Part shown: one piece after another, positions 34,797-45,784 of the stretch
Layout: each line of letters starts with the position of its first letter
Numbering within the stretch: position 1 is the stretch's first letter
Assembly (NCBI GenBank): GCA_033439255.1
Contig: CM065889.1
Location: forward strand, 124,001 to 188,000
Direction: 5' to 3'
Length of the DNA: 64,000 nt
Source of the DNA: Hericium rajendrae
Taxonomy: Eukaryota; Basidiomycota; Agaricomycetes; Russulales; Hericiaceae
Notes under the pieces: model-generated
Seen by the model: only the letters and a program-made list of their open reading frames with translations
Told to the model about the DNA's origin: nothing
Database searches by the model: none
Program-made: the position numbers and the translations under genes

Positions 34797-35882
34797 TCAG
34801 CGGCGGTCCTGCGCCGGAAGGCGGGGCCACCGCGCAGCATCCCACATCTCGCGAAGCGGCATCTCGTGTGGCACGGCGAGGAACCGCGTTTTGATGGTGA
34901 CGACGAGCAGCACGGTATCCGATGCACGGTGTCGCGCGGCCTGGCGGCGCACCTCACGCATTACCGGCGGTGGCAGGCTGAGCGTGGCCATCTGCGCCGC
35001 GAAGGCGGGGAAGAGGCCCGGGACGTGCGCGCCGAGCGTGGGCGCGGGGCCGTCCTCGGCGACCTCGAATGTCGCGGTGAATGGGCGGCCAGTTGTCGGG
35101 TCCCAGAGGTTCGGCGCGCAGACGTGGAAGGGGATGCTGAGTGGGGTGTTGAGTGGGTCGTGCGGTAGACGCGCGCGTCAGGGGTGGTGAAGTGGATGAG
35201 GGGGAGGGATGGAGGCTCTTCGCCCTGGGAAAGGGTGGGCGGGTACGGGAAGTGGGGGCGCAGTTCGGGCGGGACGATAATTCCGCGATGCTGGATTTGC
35301 TGTGAGTGAAGTGATTTCGGCTGAGGGTGGGTAGACATACATCCATCGCACGCAAAAGATCTGCATGCCGCCATGCTTTGCTCCCGGCTGGTGCCTTCAA
35401 TGTCTTTGCGATATCCTTCAAAACATCCCATTCGCCATCCGTTACCGATGAACCTTGTTCTTTCCGCAGTTTCTGAAACTTGGCGAACTCATCGCGTGCC
35501 TCTTCCTCGCGGCAGAAGAGGTGCAGAAGCTTTGCTTGGCGGAAAAGACACTTAGCTGTCATGTTCTTGTCAGAATCGGGAGTCGTATACTCTGGCGAGA
35601 GAGCGCATTCGTTTTCGGCCAGCGCATTGTGGGGATCCGACCACAGAAGATATGCCTGCGCTCGATTGGACAGCAGTTGGCGCTTCACCTCCGGAGACGA
35701 ACCCTCCGGATGCAGCGTTCAAAGCTTCAGTATACAACTGTGTATTTGTTTCGTGAAACAACGTCGTCAGTAGTATTTCTTGGTATTACCTGAACAGCTT
35801 CCTCGTAGTCCCCTATTCTGAACCTAGCGTTGGCCTTATCCTTCAATGCCAGGACGTCGGCAGCAGAGCTTTCACTTTGCAT
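34797..35882 (-). CDS. TPR-domain protein, function unknown
   Basis: The start at 35882 gives ADVLALKDKANARFRIGDYE, the first TPR helix pair. Then come LLSNRAQAYLLWSDPHNALA and AKCLFRQAKLLHLFCREEEA, two more TPR-like units typical of co-chaperone-type three-TPR domains. The C-terminal half (HRGIIVPPELRPHFPYP...PLSIPFHVCAPNLWDPTTG...) is not a domain I can name. Introns start at GTAATA near 35789 and GTATGT near 35335. One-base frame shifts are needed near 35690 and near 35165. It is divergent from the PIG-X-like gene, with about 220 bases between the ATGs. A TTC4/Cns1-like Hsp90 partner is possible, but the C-terminal domain does not obviously match. Confidence 0.65.
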
Positions 35883-36105
35883 ATCGTTGAATCGGAAAGT
35901 TCAAAAGGACAGGATTGCAAAGTGTATTGTTCATGGTCGACGAAGGCGTCGTCGCATACGTTTGGCGACGCTGAATAAAGTTCTTCGTGTTGTAGTGTCG
36001 ATTCGTGGGAACTCGATGGGAACTTACCTTTTGCAGTAACAATTTCCTTATTTGCCATACTCATTCTCCGTGCGCCACAAGCGCGAACCGTCGTTAACCG
36101 TGACG

Positions 36106-36846
36106 ATGCAGTCGTCTTCAGTTTCTCCATCTCGCGGGTTTCACACCTCTTTGACCACCGAAATCGTTCTTCCAGATGAACAATTGTCCGGGTCATGCTC
36201 TTTGCATATTTTTCAGCAATTTCCTCCAGATATCATCATCGATCCGTATGAACTCGAGAACTATGAAGATATCTTCACCTTCAATCTTGCAGGCCATCTA
36301 AACCTCGAACTACCCGTCTTCGCAACCGATATCAGCAACAGTGCGTTGTTGTTGAACTTGAAACGCCGTATCAGGAGCCCTGGCGAGGCCTTCAACGTCA
36401 CAATACCCCTGCACCTACGCTACGGCCGTCCTACCATCTGCGAGGATTCTCGATGTGGTTCAGAGCTAGACAGCATATTCATCCAGCCTGCAACAGTATT
36501 CCATGCATGCCCAGATCATGGTATGTCGCATGCCTCTTCTTCCAATCGCCACGATCTTATTCATCCTGCAGGGTCTGGACGAGCGTCGATCGAAATGCAG
36601 CCCGTCCTCGCATTATTCCCCGAATCCTTCGCGCCTATCACGTCTTTCACTTTAATTCCGCCTCGTGAAGATGTTGTCCGGTCACCACCAACCATTCAGA
36701 TTCCGGTCGCTCAATCACAGATGACGAGCACTGTAGAACTCGGCACAACGTTGGTGATTCTGCTCGCCGCGTTCTATTTGTGGTGGGTCTCCGGGAGGAT
36801 CGTGCGCACTCGGACATCTCGGACGACACATACCAAAGTGGAATGA
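36106..36846 (+). CDS. PIG-X/Pbn1-like subunit of GPI mannosyltransferase I
   Basis: ER-lumenal protein with one C-terminal membrane segment (LGTTLVILLAAFYLWWVSG). PIG-X/Pbn1 stabilises the PIG-M/Gpi14 mannosyltransferase in GPI-anchor synthesis. Signature: GFHTSLTTEI, CSLHIFQQFPPDIIIDPYEL and HLRYGRP. The ATG at 36106 was chosen because the upstream in-frame extension has no ATG. A 51-base segment (36513-36563, GTATGT...CAG) looks like an intron but is in frame and open, so spliced and unspliced forms would encode about 229 and 246 residues. No frame breaks. Confidence 0.8.
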   Translation: MQSSSVSPSRGFHTSLTTEIVLPDEQLSGSCSLHIFQQFPPDIIIDPYELENYEDIFTFNLAGHLNLELPVFATDISNSALLLNLKRRIRSPGEAFNVTIPLHLRYGRPTICEDSRCGSELDSIFIQPATVFHACPDHGMSHASSSNRHDLIHPAGSGRASIEMQPVLALFPESFAPITSFTLIPPREDVVRSPPTIQIPVAQSQMTSTVELGTTLVILLAAFYLWWVSGRIVRTRTSRTTHTKVE

Positions 36847-37496
36847 TGGACAGGCGGATGCCTATCATACGATTTGCTCGCCCTGTATATCCCTTCTCTC
36901 GTGGCATCACAGGCAGTCAACGTCATGACGAAAAATTGAAGTCATCATGTCATTTTGGCGTCTGGTACTCCAAGAAATGCTTCGAGAACGTCGATTTCCG
37001 CCGTGTGAAATGGGACTGCTCGATCTGCATGGTTACAGGATCCATGGAACAAGAATGGAAATGCCAGCCCGGACGATTCCATGCCCAATCCAATACTCTA
37101 CATGAATTCACTATTGCCGTTATATTTCTCTTTCAACAGATCCGCAAAACCCAGTTCATGGAATGCAGAACCACTTGATCATTGCGGCTGCTGACTTCGC
37201 ACACTTGCATACAAGGCTTAACGTTGCCGTTCGCTTTCCCCGACGGTCGGAATATAAGCCCATTAGACTCACCGTCCCATCTACAGAGACATCAAAGTAC
37301 CTTTCTGCTGATACGTCTTCCGTACGTGGGCGAAACGTACATCTGGGGTAAGAATCACCGTTGGGACGATCCCTTGCAGCCTTGTGATATCAATAATCAT
37401 TAGCCAAAACCAGCATCATATAAGGGCGACCTTGCGGCGATGGACTCTCAGTAGCTAAACCCCCTCCTCCCGTTCTTGTTCCTATACTCCCATACC
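36847..37496. other. Intergenic, promoter side of ALDH 3
   Basis: 3' flank of the PIG-X-like gene, then the promoter of ALDH 3 with a TATA element at 37418-37426. No gene seen. Confidence 0.5.
37418..37426 (+). promoter_or_regulatory. TATA box of ALDH paralogue 3
   Basis: ATATAAGGG about 75 bases upstream of the ATG at 37497, the same spacing as in the other two paralogues. Confidence 0.5.
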
Positions 37497-39396
37497 ATGA
37501 CGACGTGGGAACACCGGTTTGATACCCCGGCCTTCAAAGCCAAGGTCTCTTTCAATACAGGGGTTTTCATAGACGGTAAATTCTCGCATGGAAGCACAAA
37601 CAAGACAATCGAGTGAGTCCCCTTCTTCGAGCTTCATCGGCGAAGAGTTTCTGACCCACATGCTTTTCGTACAGAGTCACCAGTCCTGGTACGTCTGCAT
37701 CTCTTCCACTCTGGCCGATGGGATCTATCTCAATGGGAATACACATACCCCAGCCAACGGCAAAATCATTGCCATGGTGTCCGAAGCGACACCTGAGGAC
37801 GTCGATCGCGCCGTCGTTGCGGCTCAACGTGCCTTTGACACGGTCTGGGGTCTCAAATGCCCTGGGAGCCGAGCGCGGCAGGCTCATAGCGAAGCTGGCA
37901 GCCCTTCTCGAGGCGCACCAGGATGAACTCGCTGCGATCGAGTCGCTGGACAATGGTAGGCCTTGCATGCTGAGTTTAGTCGAAATTGTGTGGGGTAAAC
38001 TGATTGAACATAGGCAAAACGTTCGCGTATTCTAGAAGCATAGACATCGCGAACGCGATCGGTACGCTGAAGTATTTTGCTGGGCTCGCAGACAAGATCC
38101 AGGGCAAGGTCATCGAGACCTCGGAGGACAAGCTTGCGTACACTCGCCACGAGCCCATCGGCGTCTGTGGTCAAATCATCCCGTGGAATGTCCCTGGTGC
38201 GTGTTCCCGAACTCTGAAGGTGTTCTATCGCACTCCTGACTTTTTCTACGCAGTGATGATGATGGCATGGAAACTCGGCCCTGCCCTCGCGGCAGGCAAC
38301 ACCGTCGTCCTCAAGCCCTCTGAGATTGCACCGCTCAGCACGCTACGCATGTGCAGTCTCATCAAGGAAGCGGGCTTCCCCGACGGCGTCGTGAACGTGC
38401 TCGTCGGGTACGGTCCAACCGTTGGCGCAGCAATCTCGGAGCACATGGGTATCCGCAAGGTCGCATTTACAGGCAGCGCGATCGTCGGACGCAAGATTAT
38501 GGAGGCCGCAGCGAAGACGAACTTGAAGAAGGTCACGCTTGAGCTCGGCGGGAAGAGCCCGAACATCATCTTCAACGACGCGGACCTCGACAAGGCGGTC
38601 AATTGGACTGCCCAAGGAATCTAGTGAGCGCTCTATCTCTCACTCCAACATATGTAGCCAATCGAGGCGCAACGCCCAGCTGGAACAATGGCCAGGTATG
38701 CTGCGCCGGCTCGCGCATATACGTGCAGGCCGGGATCTACGACGCCTTCCTCGAGCGCTTCACCGCCATATCGCAGGCACTCCGGCTCGGCGACCCGCTC
38801 GATGCGGAGACCTATCTGGGCCCACTTGTCTCGCAGGTGCAGTTCGATCGCGTCATGGGCTACATCGAGAGCGGCAAGGCTGCGGGCGCGACGGTGCACC
38901 TCGGTGGCGCGCGGCACGGCGCGGAGGGATACTGGGTACAGCCGACGATCTTTACGGACGCAACACCGGATATGCGCATCGTGCGGGAAGAGATTTCGGA
39001 CCCGTGGCCGTGGTGATCCGATTCGAGGATGAGGAGGACGTGCTAAGGCAGGCAAACGACACGCCGTATGGGCTCGCGGCGGCAGTTTTTACTCAGGATG
39101 TCAACAAGGCAATCACGGTGGCGCATAAGCTGCAGGCCGGGACAGTCTGGGTGCGTGTAGATGTCCCTGTACTCACTTAATGCAGTTGCTGATGAATTCT
39201 GAGTAGGTGAACTGTGTCAACATTGTAGTTCCATCTGTGCCGTTTGGGGGGTACAAACAGTCGGGCATCGGTCGCGAGCTGGGAGAATGTGGTCTCGAAG
39301 CGTGTGTATATCCTCGTTCGCGATATATCTGTGGTGCTGATCTGTCGTTCTAGTTATACACAAGTCAAGGCCGTGCATGTCAATCTCGGACACTAG
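37497..39396 (+). CDS. Aldehyde dehydrogenase, paralogue 3
   Basis: Aldehyde dehydrogenase of the same plan as paralogues 1 and 2, on the opposite strand about 22 kb away. Exon 1 37497-37612 (116 nt), micro-exon 37675-37688, exon 3 from 37754. Later splices join QGI-YWNNGQ at about 38623 and TVW-VNCVN at about 39150. The start [19 protein letters not shown] is near-identical to paralogue 1. Catalytic Glu is in [18 protein letters not shown] and catalytic Cys in [15 protein letters not shown]. The protein ends AVHVNLGH. One-base frame shifts are needed near 37862 (after KCPG) and near 38994 (within REEI-FGPVAVV). High similarity to paralogue 1 suggests a fairly recent duplication. Confidence 0.92.
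37675..37688 (+). other. 14-nt micro-exon of ALDH paralogue 3
   Basis: AGTCACCAGTCCTG between ACAG (ending 37674) and GTACGT (37689). It yields the bridge EVTSPANGK and is equal in length and phase to the micro-exons of paralogues 1 and 2. Confidence 0.78.
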
Positions 39397-39896
39397 ATTT
39401 GAGGCATAGCAGAATGGATATCTGTACTGACATTGGAGTGCTAGACTTCCCTTTGCGGGAGACAAGTATGAGCTCTTATACGGGTAATTTTCGAGGCTTT
39501 GCGGATATTATGAAGTCGCTCTCCTACGCGAGTGTCTGCCGTGGTTGTGAGGCTGTATGCGGTGAGTTGCTGGCCCGCTTGTGGATGGTCCTTGAATTAT
39601 TCATGTCAGCCCTGGCATATCGGAAGATCTCAGTTTCGCCACTAGTGGCCAGTCTCCTCGCATCGTAGATCTCCAGGTTCACCACAGATGTGGCGCACAT
39701 ACATTCCAAGATGTTCAGGCAATCGACCAGCATTTGCTAGTCGATCGTTGGTCAGCGGTGTCAGCCCTGGTCACTGGTCAGCCTCCCAAGTCGTCGTATA
39801 AGTACTTTGACCCGCCTCACTGTTTGCCCACTCGGCTTCGCTCCGACCACCACACTCTTTGAAACCACACTCTGTTCTGACTGTCTGTTCAGGGCT
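39397..39896. other. Intergenic, no gene seen
   Basis: 3' flank of ALDH 3 and leader of the small gene that follows. Only short ORFs. Confidence 0.45.
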
Positions 39897-40302
39897 ATGG
39901 CTGTCGCCGCGACCATCTTCCGTCCCCCGCGCACTCCTCTTGGATACAGAAATGCCCGCGAGCCGACCTCCCCGCTCGCGCGCTATAGCGGACCGCTGCC
40001 CCCGCGGTTGCCCTCTCTAATCGCCTGGAAGAACGTATGCAAGGTGCGCTGGTTACCATGCAAATTACACGTACACATACTAACCCGCGAATGGCCCGCA
40101 GCTTGCATCCCTCGAAGTCTCCGCATCGCTCCCCGCGCTGTACGGCGCAGAAACGCCCAGCCCGACGCCCCGTCGGCAGAACAGCAAGCGCAAGCTGCAA
40201 GAGGCGGAGCTCGGCATCGACGACGAGGCGGGCGACTTGTCACTCAGTGCGTGCTGCAGGCCGGGCGGGACTGCAAGCGCGCTAGGGCGGGACGGCGCAT
40301 GA
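39897..40302 (+). CDS. Small hypothetical protein (115 residues)
   Basis: Two exons, 39897-40043 and 40102-40302, joined in phase by a 58-base GTGCGC...GCAG intron. The product is basic in the middle (PTPRRQNSKRKLQEAELG) after a Pro-rich start (FRPPRTPLGYRNAREPTSP); a nuclear location is possible. I do not recognise the family. The splice phase and codon-like composition support a real gene, but the 3' end could differ by one base-shift. Confidence 0.45.
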
Positions 40303-40819
40303 GCGCGCGGATGCGCAGGCGGAGGAGCGATTGAGGTCTGCGCTTTGTCGTGATCCTGTGCCTCGCGCCTCTTTCTCGTGTCTGCTGCAGTTTTGCCGAC
40401 GTTTGTTTGTTGCAAATTTGCCTGCTTCATCTGTTTATTCGAGTAGCATCATAAATATCTCATCGATTTCTTTCACGAATACAGAAGACGGAGTGGTCGA
40501 AGGACGACGCCAAGATAGTGAGGTCTCATGATAACAGAGTCAAACACACATCGTGTGAGTACGAAGAAGTGGCATTTGAAGACATTTGCGTCGTAACATG
40601 ATCTCCTCGTGAGTCACTTAGAAACCTGCATGACATAAAATCTTCAACTGATTATTTGCTTCGCACCGGTTGTAAATAACCGGGCTGTCTGCCCTCGCCA
40701 GCAATTTGTATATTTTGCTGGAACTCTGAGTCTTAGGGATTGAATTCTTGATGGTATTTGCTATTTCTCGTTGACCCAACGTCTCCAAATCCTAACTTAT
40801 ATCTTGTAGCTCATTCATT
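40303..40819. other. Intergenic, no gene seen
   Basis: AT-richer stretch with short ORFs only, ahead of the broken WVLG copy. Confidence 0.45.
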
Positions 40820-41207
40820 ATGCCGTAGGTCCTCAGCCATGACGTGTTCGAAGATGATTTGAAGGATCTTTTGTCCGCAACACGGAGAGTTGAACAAAGT
40901 CAAAAACTCGAAGGGTATGCTCAATCATATCGCTTATCTCGACTTTATATACGAGGACGAGCTTAAACAACATTACGAGGTTCAATACTGTCACGTTCGT
41001 AAAGGGATAGGCCCTCTGCCGGTGTTTCATTTCCACAGAGTGAACGATGGTGTGCCGCGGATACGGAAGAACGGATGTCCGACAAGGGACTGGTTCCACC
41101 GACGTCGAGCAGCGCACTGCGGGCGACGCAAGATGTGGTACCCTGCGGACCCTTGGACAGAAGAGTCTAAATGTTGGATGTCTCGAAAGGCTATCTATGC
41201 GAAGTAG
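40820..41207 (+). pseudogene. WVLG-family small protein, broken copy A
   Basis: Degenerate member of the unnamed family described for the next gene. The start region reads MP-stop-VLSHDVFEDDL, matching MAWVLGYDMPLSALDEF with the Trp codon turned into TAG. The frame then changes, and the C-terminal half is recognisable: VFHFHRVND, CPTRDW, GRRKMWY and SRKAIYAK align with YFHRTNKK, MPTKAQ, GRREMWY and PRRAIYGD of copy B. The stop plus frame change make it a likely pseudogene. Confidence 0.6.
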
Positions 41208-41742
41208 AACCGGCTTCGATGTCTCTGGATCGAGCTCAGCAGAGGTATCGGTCAGGAAGAGACCGTCAGCATTAACTATTCAGGAGCCAGAGATGGAGAA
41301 ATAGACAGCCTTTGGTCCGAGTTTCGAGGCGGTATGTAAATATCTTTCCATCCATCTTCTGGCTCCCGTTGATGATCACTCAAAGATAGAATGCGAATGT
41401 TGCTTAGCTCAGTTCTGTCCATCGTTATTTCCGTATTCAGTATCCCAGTCACGGTCTTGTAGGATAGCTACACACAGATCCGTTCAGCCAATTGGTAGCT
41501 GCTGCTATGCTGTAAGGATAGCATCAATTTGCAATCGGAAAGGTGCCTCGTGCATACTGCGTGCATCACCAATTAAGACGCCCGGTGTGTCAAGAAAATG
41601 GGACTCACGAGACTGACTCGACAGGCTGATACGTATACATACTTAAGGACAGGCCGTTTCGACGTCGAACCATTGCAGACGCACCATCTGTACACGTCCT
41701 CCCGTCCACAGCTCTCGACTTCAGCACTCACACTGCATCTCA
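41208..41742. other. Intergenic between WVLG copies A and B
   Basis: No gene seen. TATA-like TACATACTTAAG sits about 105 bases before the copy B ATG. Confidence 0.4.
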
Positions 41743-42138
41743 ATGGCGTGGGTGCTCGGCTACGACATGCCGCTTTCTGCCCTTGATGAATTCAAAAGAG
41801 TTCGCGGACTCAGTAAACACAACGCATGGGAGGTCGTATATAAGGAGACATTCAAAGTATTCCAACGGCGCTTGTCCTCGTCCTGGACAGTAGACGCTGC
41901 CGGAGACCTAAACCAAGTATTATATTTCCATCGAACGAATAAAAAGGACCCTCAACTCGATCTTGATAATTCCAAGATCGCAATGCCGACGAAGGCGCAG
42001 ATTCTGCAGCTCCGCCGCCTGTTTGGGCGTCGAGAGATGTGGTACCGGGATTGGGACAGATACAAGACGGCGTTGCCGCCAAGAAGAGCAATCTATGGGG
42101 ACGACGAACTCGACAGAGAGGACCAATTAGCAGTTTAG
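41743..42138 (+). CDS. WVLG-family small protein, copy B (131 residues)
   Basis: Intact single-exon gene of a small family with four members in this window. Shared with the other copies: the start MAWVLGY, a central W-T-x(6)-G with VLYFHR, a PTKAQI...LRRLFG segment, the core GRREMWY, and a Pro/Arg-rich PPRRAIYG ending. The sequence is charged with no signal peptide or membrane segment, so it is probably a soluble cytosolic or nuclear protein. I do not know the function. It may be one of the lineage-specific fungal families that lack a named domain. Confidence 0.65.
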   Translation: MAWVLGYDMPLSALDEFKRVRGLSKHNAWEVVYKETFKVFQRRLSSSWTVDAAGDLNQVLYFHRTNKKDPQLDLDNSKIAMPTKAQILQLRRLFGRREMWYRDWDRYKTALPPRRAIYGDDELDREDQLAV

Positions 42139-42561
42139 GAACGGATGGAGACAATGGCTATCAGGGAAGAGGAAGAGGAGACAGCGGAGGGTGCCGGGCA
42201 CTGAGGCAGTCCGACGATATGATGGTTGACGAGTAAGTCATTTCATTCGCCGCTCACCGCTATCCTCAAGTTGATGTCCTCATGATAGGACTCATCGATA
42301 CGAAGTCTCGAAAACCAGAATTATGCCGTGGAGAAAACAGTGTTGATACCTGGCATAGTCTCGTAAATCTTAGTATCAGTGCGGATGATGTCACGTTGCA
42401 GGATATGCGTATGAAGGAACATGAGCAGACGTCAGCAGACGAGACGGAACAAGATAGCAGGAGACATTGATAGAAAGCAGGACCAGTGACACAGTGAGCA
42501 AAGCAGAGAACAGCAAGACCAGCACGAAGCACAGAGCACAGAACAAGCAGAACACGGCAGA
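42139..42561. other. Intergenic, no gene seen
   Basis: 3' flank of WVLG copy B, rich in ACAGAGCA/AGCAGA-like A/G repeats near 42480-42560, then the 3' end of the convergent coiled-coil gene. Confidence 0.4.
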
Positions 42562-43649
42562 CTAGAAGAAACTGAACGCGCCCGAGTCCTTCTGACAGAC
42601 GATCTTCAGCTGCTTGAGCATCTGCTGCGCTGCCTCAGCGTCGTCTTTGTCGAATTGTTTGGACTTCTTCTCGGAGCTCGCGAGCAGTTTGCTGACGTCC
42701 TTGGGAGAGGCGTTGAGGCGGTCGCGCATGGCGTCTGCTGTGGGATCGAAATGCGAATGAGAACAGATCAGTGCTGCCCAACGACGGACGACACGACATT
42801 GGAAACAGAGTGGAGATAGAATTACCCTTTTCCTTCAGCTGGGCCTTGAACTTCTCGTCTATCTTCGCACGATTCGCAAGCCGCTTCTCTAGCTCTGCGA
42901 GCAAAGGCGCGACCTTTTGCTGAAGAGGCAATATATCGAGTAGTCCATCATGAGAGAGGGGACACACAAACCTGACTGCTCTGCACCGCCCTTGCCATCT
43001 CGCCATCATCGAACTCGATCTCCTCGAAAGCGCGGCACACATCAGCGAGACCGATGATGCTCTCCGCAAAGATTTCGCCCTGCTCGTTGAGCTGCGCGTG
43101 GACGTTGCGCACACGCCGCATCGTAGGCAAAAGCACATTGGCGATGTCTTCTTTGCGGGTCTGCGCGGCCTTGGTGAAAGCCGGTTGCAGAGAGTCAACG
43201 AGCTCCGCAACGGTGTCCTGAGTTTTCGCGAGTGTCGGGCTGGGGCAATATGCGAAAACGTAATGTTGATGGAGAACATAAGATGTACCTTTGTTTCAGT
43301 AGGGACACGAGGGTCTCCTCCTCGTCCCAATCAGATTCCTCTTCTTCAGGTTCGCCTTCTGACTCTTCGTCTTCGGAGTAGTCGTGTCCTCTGGCATTGC
43401 TAAACTCCCTCAACGCATCGAAAGGGCGGTCTTCCTTTCCGATGGAGGAGCGAGGCGTTCTTCGAGGCTTGTTTGAAGATGTTTTTTCGAATCGAGCCCG
43501 TTTGAATGGTGTAGACGTGAAGTATGCTGAAAAGGGTGAGTATATGCGCGCAAATCAATAGATGAAAGACCATTACAGCGCTCCCGACGCCTTGTACTTT
43601 CCGGCGAGAGTGCCTCTTTCTTGAGCAGTGGGGTATGGTTGCGCACCAT
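42562..43649 (-). CDS. Coiled-coil hypothetical protein
   Basis: Multi-exon minus-strand gene of about 275 residues. The ATG at 43649 gives MVRNHTPLLKKEALSPESTR. Then, across an intron, comes YFTSTPFKRARFEKTSSNKP (basic). An acidic block follows (EDEESEGEPEEEESDWDEEE), then long helices: VLLPTMRRVRNVHAQLNEQG and PLLAELEKRLANRAKIDEKF. The end is LASSEKKSKQFDKDDAEAAQ...DSGAFSFF. The basic-acidic-helical layout suits a chromatin or kinetochore adaptor, but I cannot name a family. It is divergent from the ING gene, with 176 bases between the ATGs, so a shared promoter is likely. Confidence 0.55.
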
Positions 43650-43825
43650 GATGAGTTCTAGCAGATGACGACGAAGGAGGGAGACAAGTTGAAGCACTGA
43701 GCAAGTTGTGGTGAGCTCGAGGCCGTTTACCAGGACACGCGCGTTGAATCTCCGATTGAGAGCCGCTGAGGTGGCGCCGTCTTAGTCAACAGCAGTGCAC
43801 TTCGAACAGTTCCCACGACCCCATC

Positions 43826-45356
43826 ATGGCTTCGAGCCGCAAACGACGACGCTCTGTCGCATTTCCCCGCAAATCCATCCCACAGCTTGAACTCGACGAT
43901 GCTGCCAACGACGGCGACTACAACGCTGAAGGGGTTGACACGGAGGAGCAAGATCCATCTAGGATGCAGGACTTGTGGGACGCGTTCAGCGAGGAGTTTC
44001 ACGAAAGTGCGTGTTTGAGTACGCGTTCTGTATCTGCGAACTAACGATATTGGCGCGTATCAGCCATGGAGCAACTCCCTCTGTCCCTGCATCGCTTATT
44101 CACCCTACTGCGAGAACAGGACATGAAGACTACTGGTCAGTCTCCCCGACCTTTGTAGCACACATCTCGCTTACCGACATCTTCACACAGCGGACAACGA
44201 GCAGCTGCTCGCTGGACTCCAGCAGTACATCACTCTAAGGAGAATTGCAGCTGGCCAGATCGCCCCTCCAGAAGAGAAGGATCCGTCTCTACCGGAAGCA
44301 GCTCCTGATCCCGATGCGCTACCTGTACTTGATCTAGGACACATGTCGGATGACGCCTCCAGACAATCAGAGACCTCGCGGCCATCACGACCAGAACGGC
44401 GCGTCAGCGCACGCCTCAACCGATCACCATCGAAGAAATCCATATCTCCTTCCAAGAGATCGAGGCAGGGCACCGCCTCTGCAGTTCCTCGCCCGTGACA
44501 CCATTCACTGTCAAGTCTGCCCCGGCCCGTCCTGCGAAACCTCCGCCCTCACCCCCACCAACAACGCGCGATATCCTGATGCGTATCGCGACACTGATGG
44601 ACGACCTCGTGCTCTCCTCGCACGAGAAAGCTAACCTTGCGAAAGCCGCATACGACTCCGTAAGCCGCCTCCTCACTCTCTCCAGCGCGCGTCACTGAAC
44701 CCCCTCCCTCCAGGTCGATAGACATGTCCGCCTGCTCGATCAGGCCATCAAAGACCAAGAAACCGCGATCCAGTACGGCAACCTCCCCGGCCTGCACGTC
44801 CGCCTCCTCCCGCCGCTCGCTGCCCCGCGGCCGACGCGCCCCGTCCGCTTCGAGTCCAGCCCGCTGCTCGAACCCGAGGCCGCGCCGGAGGCGGAAGCGG
44901 AGACCGTCCCATCGAAGGAGAAGGGCCGCGCGCAGAAGCGGCGCAAGGCGTCTGTTAGCGCGGAGCCGGAGGAGGCGCGGCAGGGCAGGCCGCTGAAGCT
45001 GCGCATTCCGCCGCGGCCGTCGACTACCGTGCCCGCGGGCGAGCAGGTCAATCCGAACGAGCCGCGGTATTGCTACTGCAATGACGTGTCGCATGGAGAG
45101 GTGCGTGGTTCTTGCTTTTTGTCGTACGGTAGTTGGCTGACGTGCGATTTGTAGATGGTTGCGTGTGATAACGATGACTGTCCTATCGAATGGGTGGGTA
45201 TACTTTTTATTATTGGATTAGAGTGGATGTTGATCATTTTGCGAACAGTTCCATCTCAAATGCGTGGGGCTATCCGCGCCGCCGGCTGAGAACGAGTCGT
45301 GGTACTGCCGCAACTGCAAGGAGCCGTCGATCGCGCCAAAACGCAAGGGACGTTGA
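43826..45356 (+). CDS. ING-family PHD-finger protein
   Basis: Inhibitor-of-growth type subunit of a histone acetyltransferase or deacetylase complex (NuA4/Rpd3 class), which reads H3K4 methylation. N-terminal ING helices: FHETMEQLPLSLHRLFTLLREQ and LLAGLQQYITLRRIA; DDLVLSSHEKANLAKAAYDS and HVRLLDQAIKDQE continue the helical domain. A basic linker follows. The C-terminal PHD finger spans CYCNDVSHGEMVACDNDDCP then FHLKCVGL and WYCRNC, a full C4HC3 set assembled across two introns. The start at 43826 is the first ATG. A one-base shift near 44490, before TPFTVKSAPARP, is required. The protein has about 375 residues and a long Pro/Ser linker for the family. Confidence 0.88.
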
Positions 45357-45784
45357 CGGTCTTCTGCCGCTATATGGATCTTCCTTCTTCACTAGCATAT
45401 CGGTTGTTTCCTCCCTTTTTGGTGTCTTTGTACGTACTGGTGTAACAATAATATGTACAGGCGGAGCGTCTCGTGACAGTGGATATCCAATTTACTATGA
45501 ACACTTTGGGGCCGCACTCGAACTTTTTGCCTCTTATCGTAATCTATGAATTGAGGACTGAAGTGAATAAAATGGATGCTAAAATGGTACGGCGAACACA
45601 GTCAAAACTGTCACAAAGGAATGTTGCGACTGGAACTTGTGGTCATGACCATCAGTGCAGATAGTTGTTGAGTTGACGAGAACCTCGATGTCGCGAGCGC
45701 CAGAATAACTTCTGTCCTCGACTCATTCATGCAGCTCACCACGACCTTGCCACTGTCATAAGCCCCCATGCTTCTAGATATCTC
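45357..45784. other. Intergenic, no gene seen
   Basis: AT-rich 3' flank of the ING gene and leader of the RCC1-type gene. Confidence 0.45.

Noticed and set aside
34629-35190. Long plus-strand frames of 166 and 179 codons
   Set aside because: They are antisense to the C-terminal half of the TPR gene and follow its codon pattern.
42480-42560. A/G-rich AGCAGA/ACAGAGCA run as a possible microsatellite or CRISPR-like array
   Set aside because: Units are irregular, with no constant spacer; it is simple low-complexity DNA in a 3' flank.
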